64,000 bases of DNA from Neisseria dentiae (GTDB lineage: Bacteria; Pseudomonadota; Gammaproteobacteria; Burkholderiales; Neisseriaceae): assembly GCF_024580525.1 (NCBI RefSeq), contig NZ_JANIKQ010000012.1:29894-93893 (forward strand), written 5' to 3'. The first letter of the stretch is position 1, and every line of letters begins with the position of its first letter. Both the position numbers and the translations under genes were made by a program. The notes under the pieces were generated by a model that did no database searches, was not told where the DNA came from, and saw nothing but the letters and a program-made list of their open reading frames with translations. Of this stretch, positions 16,812 through 23,492 are shown piece after piece.

Positions 16812-17702
16812 ATGTTCGCACGGGAAGCAGCCGCATTTGAAATGATTTGGGACGACCTGATTTCCGAAAGCCAGGTTCGTCCCTCTTCTTTGCCTAAAGG
16901 ATTCGTGCTGGGCGGGCAGCCCGGCGCCGGAAAATCCAACCTTGTCCATAAAATCAATGCGGAGCTTGGTGGTAATCTGTTAGTGGTAAACGGCGACGAA
17001 TTCCGCCGCTACCACCCCGATTTCGAGGAAATCCAAGCAAAATACGGCAAAGATGCTCCCAAGCATACCGCCGTATTTTCGGGCGCGATGACGGAAAAAG
17101 TGATAGCCAAAGCGTTATCCGAAGGCTACAACATCAGCGTCGAAGGCACATTCCGCACCGCTGAAGTACCGATGGGCACCTTAGACCAAATGCGTACCCA
17201 CGGATATGAAACGGCCGTCTATATCCAAACCACCCCTGCCGAAGTGAGCTGGCAAAGCACCATCGAACGTTACAGACAGATGGAGGCTTTGGGTGAAATG
17301 CCCCGCTATACGGACAAAGCACACCATGATTTAGTCGTGCAACTGCTGCCAAGTAATGCCGATACGGTATTTGTGTCCGGCAAAGCCGATCATTTCAGGG
17401 TATATAACAGAGACGGTTTGGTGTTTGACGACCGTATCCACGTCGGACAGATGCCCGGTGCTGCTATCGATTACGAATTACACCACAATGAACGGGAACT
17501 CGGAAATATTCGGGCGGATTTTGAAAAGAACGCCCATCTGTTATCCCCTTCCCAAAAGCAAGTAATACAGGCGGGGGAAGCCATAATCAACGGGCTTTCT
17601 CCTGCCGAACAGATGCAGGCGCGGATTAATCTGTATGGGAGTTTGCTGGCCCAAATTAAAGAGCGGCATCCGTCATTGAACGGGCCCGAATCCGAACGTT
17701 GA
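16812..17702 (+). CDS. Zeta-type toxin (UNAG or related kinase) with cargo tail
   Basis: Zeta toxins phosphorylate nucleotide-sugar precursors of the cell wall or similar small substrates. The 296-aa protein shows Walker A GGQPGAGKSNL near residues 33-43, the substrate-binding DEFRRYHPDF near 61-70, a second conserved segment SVEGTFR near 110-116 and IERYRQM near 153. After the kinase domain (about residue 225), a helical extension ends in GLSPAEQMQARINLYGS ... PESER, homologous to the tails of the two polyvalent proteins at 7739 and 9037. This tail is not part of standalone zeta toxins and points to delivery by the conjugation channel (inference). Confidence 0.85.
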   Translation: MFAREAAAFEMIWDDLISESQVRPSSLPKGFVLGGQPGAGKSNLVHKINAELGGNLLVVNGDEFRRYHPDFEEIQAKYGKDAPKHTAVFSGAMTEKVIAKALSEGYNISVEGTFRTAEVPMGTLDQMRTHGYETAVYIQTTPAEVSWQSTIERYRQMEALGEMPRYTDKAHHDLVVQLLPSNADTVFVSGKADHFRVYNRDGLVFDDRIHVGQMPGAAIDYELHHNERELGNIRADFEKNAHLLSPSQKQVIQAGEAIINGLSPAEQMQARINLYGSLLAQIKERHPSLNGPESER

Positions 17703-17731
17703 AAGCTGCCTGAACCGCATCAGGCAGCTTT
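17702..17731 (+). terminator. Terminator after zeta toxin
   Basis: A perfect 12-bp stem (AAAGCTGCCTGA with TCAGGCAGCTTT) and 6-base loop start within the stop codon of the toxin and are followed by CTTCATTT. Confidence 0.85.
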
Positions 17732-17750
17732 CTTCATTTCATATATTTAA

Positions 17751-17902
17751 AGAAGTAATGGTGATAACAACAATCCTCCCGCAGTAGGGGGCAAGTCGGG
17801 CTTGGGCTTGCCGGTGGCGAAGATAGCCGCAGGTATCGGAGCCGCCGACGGCATGGTCAAGTCCGGCTTGGGGGCGTGGGGCCGTTTGTGGCGAACCTGA
17901 GA
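17751..17902 (+). pseudogene. Remnant of a transfer gene C-terminus (VirB6/TrbL-like guess)
   Basis: Bases 17751-17902 read in one frame as a Gly/Ala-rich tail: GDNNNPPAVGG, SGLGLPVAKIAAGIGAADG, then MVKSGLGAWGRLWRT and a stop. The frame is cut by TAA at 17748-17750 and has no start or ribosome site. The composition resembles the C-terminus of VirB6/TrbL-type inner-membrane transfer proteins. It is probably a recombination scar; the family guess is weak. Confidence 0.4.
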
Positions 17903-17992
17903 GACGGAAACGGGGCTGCTGCGGGGTGGTTTTATGCTTTCAAAAAGTTTTTTTCACGCCGTCTGAAACACGGTTCAGACGGCATGAACGCA

Positions 17993-18532
17993 TCAGCGGT
18001 TAAAAACCGTGCCGATTTGCCAATGGGCGGCGGCGTATTTTTTGCTGAAATCATCGATAAAAGGCATGGTTTCTTTGCATGGATTTTCAATAATATGGAT
18101 ATATTTACCATGAAGGGACAGCAAAACCCGTGTCTTTTGCGCAACATCGGGCAAAACCGTTTCTACTTCTGCCACATTTTGCAGCCGCAACAGATTGACC
18201 AGAGCTTCGGTATCCAGTCTCGTTTCGGGCGGAATCTCGCCTTTCAGACACTCGGGAAACAGTTTGTCATACGTTTCACGCGGCAGCAAGGCGAATGTTT
18301 CCGTCATGGTGCCGACACCGTAATCGTGGCAGGTATCTTTCAACAAATCATAGGTAAAATCCGAACTGCCCTTTAATGCACTCGCAAAAATCTCGATACA
18401 GTCGTCTGCCGTCAAGCCCTCGCTTAAACCGTCTGCATTACGCCATAACGTCATAAAAATTTCCCGTATCTCTTTCGGCTCGAGTTTTTCTATCAGGGAT
18501 ACGATATATTCCACCTTGTTTTTTTCATTCAT
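17993..18532 (-). CDS. Hypothetical protein, 179 aa
   Basis: An acidic, helical cytoplasmic protein starting at an ATG two bases past the stop codon of the upstream gene. It has no recognised domain and no catalytic motif; the middle (DDCIEIFASALKGSSDFTYDLLKD) suggests a helical bundle. It forms a two-gene unit with the gene at 18535-18993, transcribed against the transfer genes. Its 3' end abuts an inverted uptake sequence at 17960-17985. Confidence 0.55.
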   Translation of the reverse strand: MNEKNKVEYIVSLIEKLEPKEIREIFMTLWRNADGLSEGLTADDCIEIFASALKGSSDFTYDLLKDTCHDYGVGTMTETFALLPRETYDKLFPECLKGEIPPETRLDTEALVNLLRLQNVAEVETVLPDVAQKTRVLLSLHGKYIHIIENPCKETMPFIDDFSKKYAAAHWQIGTVFNR

Positions 18533-18534
18533 TA

Positions 18535-18993
18535 TCACACCCCGCTTTCTTCATAATTTTTAATGCCCTTTGCCGTTATTTCCCGTTCAAACCATGCGGC
18601 GGGGTCGGCGTAAAATTCAGGCGGAAATATCAAAGCCACATTAAAATCAATATTTGTATCCTTCCAAAACCAATGTGCCTCAACATCCGTACAGCCGTAC
18701 CAATAAATTTCCAAACAGCACCCCATCAGCGCATGAACAAACGAACCGCTTTGACTGCGTATAACGGCATCCATGTAAACCTTGAGTGAGCGGCGGTCTT
18801 CGGTGGCTAATCCGCGCAAAAGCGTATGCAGGCGGATATAGCGGTCAACATCAAAGATAACGGTCATATCGCGGTAATATTCGACTAAACAGTCCAAATC
18901 TTCATCGGTACAGTTGATGTTGTACAATTCGTCGTCCATTTCGGCTACCATCAGGCGGCGGCCGTCTTTATCATATTCAAATCGGTATTTCAT
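18535..18993 (-). CDS. Hypothetical protein, 152 aa
   Basis: An acidic protein rich in Tyr and Trp, with three cysteines in the second half (GCCLEIYWYGCTD). A beta-rich N-terminus (YRFEYDKDGRRLMVAEMDDEL) is followed by helices. No family is recognised. A ribosome site (GGAAA) precedes the ATG. It is the first gene of the two-gene unit and is separated from the methylase gene by an uptake-sequence pair. Confidence 0.55.
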   Translation of the reverse strand: MKYRFEYDKDGRRLMVAEMDDELYNINCTDEDLDCLVEYYRDMTVIFDVDRYIRLHTLLRGLATEDRRSLKVYMDAVIRSQSGSFVHALMGCCLEIYWYGCTDVEAHWFWKDTNIDFNVALIFPPEFYADPAAWFEREITAKGIKNYEESGV

Positions 18994-19043
18994 TTCGGTT
19001 TCCTTTCTTTGGTTTCAGACGGCCTGAATGCCGTCTGAACGCA

Positions 19044-19820
19044 TCAGAACAAGACAAGCTGTTGTTCTAGTGTCAGTAATGCAGGGGGAACAGGCGTTGA
19101 AAACGGCTCTCCGTTATCGGCGGCCTTTTCTTTACCGACCTTATCCGCCATTGCTTGTGCAAAACCGCCATATACCCAGTCGGAAGTACACCAAGCAGAC
19201 CAAAACTCACGGGTTAGGCTGTTGCCGTGTACGATTTTGGCGGGTATGCGGTAAAGCTGGCATTGGATAAAACACATCTGCACGCATAAAATATCAATGT
19301 CCACGCCTACCGCTGCCATTCTCTGCGACGGCGTATAGCCCGCCTCCCGCACATGCTCGGCAAAAGCAATCAGGTTTGCGCCGCTGCCGCAGGTCGGCTC
19401 TAAAACGCTGACAAACTTTTCCGTTTTCAGCTTCTCGGCTACGTCCAAACCGCCCAAAGCGGCCATTAACTTACTTATGCAATAAGGCGTGAAATACTGC
19501 CCGCTGCTGTCGTTGCCCAACCCCAAATCCATATACAGACGGCCTAAAACATCATCAAATACCCCCTGCTTTTGAGCCTTATTAACGGCAAGCATCAATA
19601 CACCCAGCATTTCGGGGAAGCGGCAAAAATCCGCTTCGGGGTATTTTCGGCGTATTTCGTGGTAACGGTTTTCCCGTTGCTCCCACTCTGTATCAAATGC
19701 GTACTGGTTGATTAAGACGAGGGCCGCCAACTCGACAAAATCCCTGAATACGTCGGCTATACGGAAAGCCGCCCCGAAAGATTGGAAACCCTTGACTAAT
19801 TCATGATGGATATTTTCCAT
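19044..19820 (-). CDS. HsdM-like N6 DNA methylase without a visible catalytic NPP[YF] motif
   Basis: The 258-aa protein resembles the SAM-binding domain of type I (HsdM) methylases: GQYFTPYCISKLMAAL near residues 106-121, then PTCGSGANLIAFAEH near 142-156, then VGVDIDILCVQMCFIQCQLY. After this, where NPP[YF] should follow, the sequence reads VHGNSLTREFWSAWCTSD and no NPPY/NPPF exists. Such short HsdM-like proteins occur in conjugative elements. It may bind SAM or DNA without methylating, or act differently from HsdM. No hsdS or hsdR gene is nearby. Confidence 0.7.
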   Translation of the reverse strand: MENIHHELVKGFQSFGAAFRIADVFRDFVELAALVLINQYAFDTEWEQRENRYHEIRRKYPEADFCRFPEMLGVLMLAVNKAQKQGVFDDVLGRLYMDLGLGNDSSGQYFTPYCISKLMAALGGLDVAEKLKTEKFVSVLEPTCGSGANLIAFAEHVREAGYTPSQRMAAVGVDIDILCVQMCFIQCQLYRIPAKIVHGNSLTREFWSAWCTSDWVYGGFAQAMADKVGKEKAADNGEPFSTPVPPALLTLEQQLVLF

Positions 19821-19886
19821 TTCGTCTTTTCCTTTATCGTTGTTCGGGCGGCCTGTTCAGGCCGTCCGAATCGGGGTTAGAAGTAA

Positions 19887-20285
19887 TTACCACCAACTGT
19901 CGTAAAAGACGGCCAAGCCGTTCGCCAAAGCCTCGCGGGCGGCGGCAATGAATTTCTTGGTTTCTTCTATATCCTCGGGATATATCTCCTCTCCGCCAAA
20001 GAAAAAGCCCGGCGTATGTTCCAGTTCGTTGTTCTCCAATGCCTGTTCAAGCCGTTCCAAGTCGTCAAGTTCCAGCCTGACGGTGCGGCAGTTGAACACC
20101 TCAACCCCGCCTTTTTCCCGATAGAGGTTTTCCATCCACCCGTGCAGGTGGTTGAATTTCCGCCAGTAGGCAATATCGGTAAGCTGCGCTTTTTCGCGCT
20201 CTTCTTCGGTGGTCGGCATTACGTCGGTTTGTCTGCCTGCGGCAAATTCGGCGCTCATGGTGTAGCCGTACATATCCAGTCCCAT
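19887..20285 (-). CDS. Hypothetical protein of a phage/plasmid-borne family
   Basis: A 132-aa protein starting MGLDMYGYTMS, with AYWRKFNHLHGWMENLYR in the middle and an end AVFYDSWW. This MGLDMY...YWRK pattern recurs in accessory proteins of phages and plasmids whose function is unknown to me. It begins next to the long inverted repeat of the predicted oriT region and is transcribed away from it together with the methylase-like gene. Confidence 0.6.
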   Translation of the reverse strand: MGLDMYGYTMSAEFAAGRQTDVMPTTEEEREKAQLTDIAYWRKFNHLHGWMENLYREKGGVEVFNCRTVRLELDDLERLEQALENNELEHTPGFFFGGEEIYPEDIEETKKFIAAAREALANGLAVFYDSWW

Positions 20286-20320
20286 TTGTCATTCCTTTCA
20301 TGTGAAATAATTAACAACAC

Positions 20321-20547
20321 ACAACCATCGGGGGCGGTAGCCGCCGCGTTGTGATGTCGTTAAAAATTTCAAACCGCCCAAAGTCCAGACTGGCTTTGTG
20401 CGGCTTTCATCTTTGTCCGGTGCGCCCTCTGCGGCGTGGTGGAAAAGGTGGAAGACGTGCAAAGACACTCGTCTTGGTCTGGACTTTGGGCGGTTTGAAA
20501 TTTAGACATCACGAGACAACGCGGCGGCTACCGCCCCCGATGGTTGT
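20321..20547. repeat. Long interrupted inverted repeat beside the predicted oriT
   Basis: Two arm pairs are perfect: 20321-20352 with 20516-20547 (32 bp) and 20364-20390 with 20477-20503 (27 bp). The 11-12 bases between the inner and outer pairs do not match. The central 86-base loop holds no ORF with start signals. The structure lies in a 600-base gene-free stretch between the 19887 gene and the TraK-like gene. A role in replication or transfer initiation is suggested by position only. Confidence 0.85.
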
Positions 20548-20597
20548 TTACGGGACAGCCGCTTTCGCGGCGTTTCCGTCCGTTGGGCGGAATTTTT

Positions 20598-20641
20598 AAA
20601 ACACCTTTAGGGCGTTTTTTGGCACCTGTTGCCTATCCTGC
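20598..20641 (+). other. Predicted oriT core: inverted repeat plus nic-like TATCCTG/C
   Basis: AAAACACC (20598-20605) and GGCGTTTT (20611-20618) form a near-perfect inverted repeat. Twenty-two bases further is CCTATCCTGC, with the predicted cut between 20640 and 20641. The order (inverted repeat, then YATCCTG/Y) matches the IncP-type MOBP nic region, and a MOBP relaxase is encoded by the element. A TraK-like gene begins 250 bases downstream, as next to the RP4 oriT. Confidence 0.55.
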
Positions 20642-20732
20642 GTTTAGTTTGATAATGGGTTTTGTATGGATGTTTTCGTTTGTTTTTCAGGGATGAGGTA
20701 CGCGCGGATGGAGATATAGCCGTGATTTTGAG

Positions 20733-20880
20733 ATATTTGCGTATTTTTTAGATATTATTGCGTATATAAACGTATATTTTCTGAATATTTTATGTATTTA
20801 TTGAATTATTTTGTATTAATTAAGAATCAGATGTATAATTAAACATATTTGGCGATTTTTTCAGGAATATTGGCGTATTA
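20733..20880. promoter_or_regulatory. AT-rich region with repeated ATATT-x-GCGTAT motifs
   Basis: Three close copies of the type AATATTnGCGTAT occur at about 20733, 20749 and 20866, plus related CGTATAT words at 20770 and 20885. The region is strongly AT-rich and precedes the TraK-like gene, so it may carry its promoter and binding sites for a regulator or oriT-binding protein. Confidence 0.45.
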
Positions 20881-20889
20881 GGTGCGTAT

Positions 20890-21276
20890 ATGTCGGATTT
20901 AGACGATTTTGTGAAAAACAATACCCCTTCAGGCAAAAAATCCAAGCTGGACGCATTTGCCCGGGAAATTTTTGCTCTAAAAAAACTCGGTTATTCAGAG
21001 AAAGATATTCTGCGGTTTCTATCGGAAAAAAAAGGGGTGTCTGTTACCCAGCCGACCCTAAACAGATTTATCAGAAATAGAAAACAGCATGAAATACCGG
21101 CCAGCACCGCTTTCACACATCCCAAACCCCACCCTTCAGGGGTAGTTGATGCGGCTGATAATGCCCCAAAAGAACAGAAACAAGATGGAGAAAGGATACC
21201 GACCTTTGAATGGAACCCCGGTAGCTTTAATATTGACCAGTTTGTCGGCACCTCAACGGACGAGCAGAAAAAGTAA
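20890..21276 (+). CDS. TraK-like putative oriT-binding protein
   Basis: The 128-aa protein has a basic N-terminal half with a helix-turn-helix-like arrangement (KSKLDAFAREIFALKKLGYS then DILRFLSEKKGVSV then TLNRFIRNRK) and an unstructured acidic tail. The layout and length resemble IncP TraK (about 134 aa), which wraps oriT, although identity is not high by eye. Its position just downstream of the predicted nic site supports this. A general small DNA-binding regulator is the alternative. Confidence 0.5.
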   Translation: MSDLDDFVKNNTPSGKKSKLDAFAREIFALKKLGYSEKDILRFLSEKKGVSVTQPTLNRFIRNRKQHEIPASTAFTHPKPHPSGVVDAADNAPKEQKQDGERIPTFEWNPGSFNIDQFVGTSTDEQKK

Positions 21277-21278
21277 AA

Positions 21279-21305
21279 GCCGTCTGAAACCTTTTCAGAC
21301 GGCCT
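21279..21305. terminator. Inverted DUS terminator
   Basis: GCCGTCTGAAA and TTTCAGACGGC arms with a short loop, placed between the convergent TraK-like and parE-like genes, so it can serve both. Confidence 0.75.
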
Positions 21306-21319
21306 GTTTGTTACCTAAA

Positions 21320-21604
21320 TCAGGAGTATCTCTCTTCCAACTGATGCCTCACAGACACAATAATTACCGTATCATGTTCAATCCGGTAAAGCACCAAATA
21401 CCCCCGGCTTCCAAACGGAACGGGCCACTCCCGGTACACATCATCAAAATATCTTCCCTGCGCCGGGAAAACAGCCAAGTCATTTAAAGCGGCTTTTATT
21501 GCACGGATGGCATTGACCGCAGCCGTAGGATTTTTATCAACCAAAAATTCATAAAGCCTGTTCAAATCACCGACGGCTTTTTCTGTCAGCACTACTTGTG
21601 GCAT
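21320..21604 (-). CDS. RelE/ParE-family toxin
   Basis: A 94-aa protein with the ParE fold pattern: VVLTEKAVGDLNRLYEFLVD, then a central helix (NAIRAIKAALNDLAVFPAQG), then PVPFGSRGYLVLYRIEHDTVIIVSVRHQLEERY. ParE toxins poison gyrase; RelE relatives cut mRNA. The terminal RHQLEERY is typical of ParE. It overlaps the end of the antitoxin gene by 13 bases, giving coupled translation. It probably stabilises the element. Confidence 0.9.
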   Translation of the reverse strand: MPQVVLTEKAVGDLNRLYEFLVDKNPTAAVNAIRAIKAALNDLAVFPAQGRYFDDVYREWPVPFGSRGYLVLYRIEHDTVIIVSVRHQLEERYS

Positions 21605-21879
21605 TTGAGCGGCTCCACCTGTTTACCGTCAATAATATCGTCCATCCACTCATTGACCTGCCCAAGGGTCAGATGCAGGCCTGTTTCCTGATAATGCCGC
21701 CATGATTCATCAGCTGCCGCTCTCAATGCCGCTTTACTTTCCTCACGGTCAAGAAACTGATTAACCGCCTCTTTCATCAACCAATGAATCGAACGGTCCT
21801 GCTGTTCAGCCACGATCTTCAACCGTTCTTTTGTTTCCGGGGTCAGTTTTACTGCCACCGGCACAGACTGGGTTTTCAT
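21592..21879 (-). CDS. CopG/ribbon-helix-helix antitoxin of the ParE pair
   Basis: The 95-aa product starts at the ATG giving MKTQSVPVAVKLTPETKERL, a ribbon-helix-helix DNA-binding domain (residues about 5-50, including QDRSIHWLMKEAVNQFLD). The C-terminal half wraps the toxin. An AT-rich palindromic stretch upstream (about 21898-21925, ATAAAAAGTAATACCATTATATA) is a likely autoregulated promoter. It overlaps the toxin gene. Confidence 0.88.
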   Translation of the reverse strand: MKTQSVPVAVKLTPETKERLKIVAEQQDRSIHWLMKEAVNQFLDREESKAALRAAADESWRHYQETGLHLTLGQVNEWMDDIIDGKQVEPLKCHK

Positions 21880-22112
21880 AAGCAAAGCCCCTAGGTTATA
21901 AAAAGTAATACCATTATATACCCATATCCGCCACCAAACCAACTTATCCACAAAAAACGTGCATATCTCCCTGCTCAAAAACCCTAAACGCCTATCTACC
22001 CATAAAAAAAGAAACTGCCCAAAAAATCATCAGGCCGTATGGCCGTTATAGTGTTTGTGGTGGTCTCTGAATGTGTTCTCTGTATAGAGTGCGTCCGGTG
22101 CGTACAAAGACC

Positions 22113-22152
22113 TTTGCCCGATTTGTACATTGTTCTTTGCCCAATATGTACA
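22113..22152. repeat. Iteron-like direct repeats
   Basis: TTTGCCCGATTTGTACA (22113-22129) and TTTGCCCAATATGTACA (22136-22152) are direct repeats 23 bases apart (two helical turns), flanked by two GTACAAAG words. They lie near the replication-like gene and could be origin iterons or a regulator site. Confidence 0.5.
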
Positions 22153-22262
22153 AAGACATGATTTATAAAGATAATTTAAAGATTACAACAAGGCCGTCTG
22201 AAAGTATCTTTTGCCGCTTTCCGACGGCCTTTGCACCTCCAAACAGGCAATATGAATAAAAA

Positions 22263-22290
22263 AACGGCCGATGCTCTGCATCAGCCGTAT
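22263..22290 (-). terminator. Hairpin downstream of the replication-like gene
   Basis: ACGGCCGATG and CATCAGCCGT arms with a GCTCTG-type loop, flanked by an A run on the left that reads as T residues in the direction of the gene. Confidence 0.5.
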
Positions 22291-22379
22291 AAAAATGCTT
22301 CTGAATCACTCAAAAGCAGGGTGAAGACGGTTTTTTTATGACGTTTGAGCAGCCATAACGCGCAACAAGGCATCACACC

Positions 22380-23168
22380 TTATTGCGCTGATTTTTTTAT
22401 TCCTAATTTTTGCATTGCCTCCTGCATTTTTTCGATGGCAACGCCCTTATCGGGCTTGTCCGGCGGCGGCTTTGGTTGTTTTTTATGCTCCGCCGCCGCC
22501 GCTGCCAGCTCGCGTTTGGTGCGTTCTTCTTGGGCTTTCCGGTCGCTTTCAGACGGCCTGCCGGTTTGTTTTTGGGCGGGCGGGAAAAAGCCCAACCAGC
22601 CTTTGAGAATGGTCATCTCCATAATCGGGTGCAGGTCGAGCTTGTCGTTGTGGAGTGCAGACAGTTGCTTTATGGCCGCTTTTTTCGCGCCGTTGCCTGC
22701 TTTTTTGCCCGCCTCCGCGCGCATATCCAAATAAGCGTGCCACAAATCCAGCGGAATGAATTTCGGCAGGCGGAAATTATCGCGGTCGTGGTGGTAGCGG
22801 CTGTGGGCAGACGGCAGCGGTATGCCCCTGAGTTCGTAAATTTTTTCCAGCAACACGTCGCGGTTAAGGTGCCAGTGCATCCTGCCGTGTACGCCGCCGC
22901 GCCGGTATTGCACCAGCCCCAAGCGCAGCAGCGCCCGGCGCACTTTTTCGTAACCGCGCCGGGACAGTCCGAGTTCCTGCTTCAGATCAGCGGCGGTTTT
23001 ATACAGCCAACCGCAGCGTTCCGGCTCTTTGTCGATCACCTCGCTCCACCAAAACAGATTGGAGAGAAACGATGCCGTCTGAAAATCGTGCGCGCACAGG
23101 GGCATAAATTCGTCATAGACTTGGACGAATTTATTGGTTAGGTGGGCGCGCAGGTCGGCGATGAGCAT
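22380..23168 (-). CDS. Replication-initiation-like protein (phage/plasmid type winged helix)
   Basis: The ATG at 23168 gives 262 aa and places the gene 11 bases after the cro-like gene. The N-terminal part (VYDEFMPLCAHDFQTASFLSN) and a winged-helix block (ADLKQELGLSRRGYEKVRRAL and LGLVQYRRGGVHGRMHWHLN, residues about 60-115) resemble replication organisers of phages and some plasmids. The C-terminus is a charged, Pro-rich helix. It is probably a replicase or loader that lets the excised circle replicate. A longer upstream frame exists but would overlap cro entirely. Confidence 0.65.
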   Translation of the reverse strand: MLIADLRAHLTNKFVQVYDEFMPLCAHDFQTASFLSNLFWWSEVIDKEPERCGWLYKTAADLKQELGLSRRGYEKVRRALLRLGLVQYRRGGVHGRMHWHLNRDVLLEKIYELRGIPLPSAHSRYHHDRDNFRLPKFIPLDLWHAYLDMRAEAGKKAGNGAKKAAIKQLSALHNDKLDLHPIMEMTILKGWLGFFPPAQKQTGRPSESDRKAQEERTKRELAAAAAEHKKQPKPPPDKPDKGVAIEKMQEAMQKLGIKKSAQ

Positions 23169-23179
23169 TTCTATTACTT

Positions 23180-23383
23180 TTACTCTTTTGCTTTTTGAAC
23201 CCGTACTATCTGATATAGGCGTGGGTTTATTTTCAACTTTCCACCAGTAAGTATTTGAATTCGGTAAGCCTGCTTTTCTGGAACTACTTCCTGCCATTGT
23301 GTTACAGCCGATGGGCTGATACCTAAAGCCCTTGCTACCGCTATTTTTGTTCCGTAAAAGGCAATAACATCTTTTGTTCGCAT
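23180..23383 (-). CDS. Cro-like regulator
   Basis: A 67-aa helix-turn-helix protein (KDVIAFYGTKIAVARALGIS then PSAVTQWQEVVPEKQAYRIQ) of the Cro/DicC type used in phage switches. It is divergent from the cI-like gene across 109 bases that hold three operator-like repeats, and is followed by the replication-like gene. It should compete with the repressor for the same operators. Confidence 0.8.
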   Translation of the reverse strand: MRTKDVIAFYGTKIAVARALGISPSAVTQWQEVVPEKQAYRIQILTGGKLKINPRLYQIVRVQKAKE

Positions 23384-23401
23384 ATATGGATATTTCTTTG
23401 T

Positions 23402-23464
23402 TTAAGTTCGCTTAAATTATAGGTGTAAAGAACACTTAAATCAACATGGGTTAAGATAACTTAA
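23402..23464. promoter_or_regulatory. Operator array of the cI/cro switch (TTAAG-N4-CTTAA x3)
   Basis: Three 14-bp palindromic sites: 23402-23415 (perfect), 23426-23439 (one mismatch) and 23451-23464 (perfect), spaced 24-25 bases centre to centre. They occupy the divergent cro-cI promoter region. A further half site lies at 23474. The spacing and symmetry are typical of a lambda-like operator. Confidence 0.8.
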
Positions 23465-23492
23465 ACCTGAGAAATTTAAGATGGAATGAATT

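Noticed and set aside
22071..22259. 62-codon frame near the iteron-like repeats
   Set aside because: It runs through the direct repeats and an uptake-sequence pair and has no ribosome site; non-coding origin-like DNA is a better reading.
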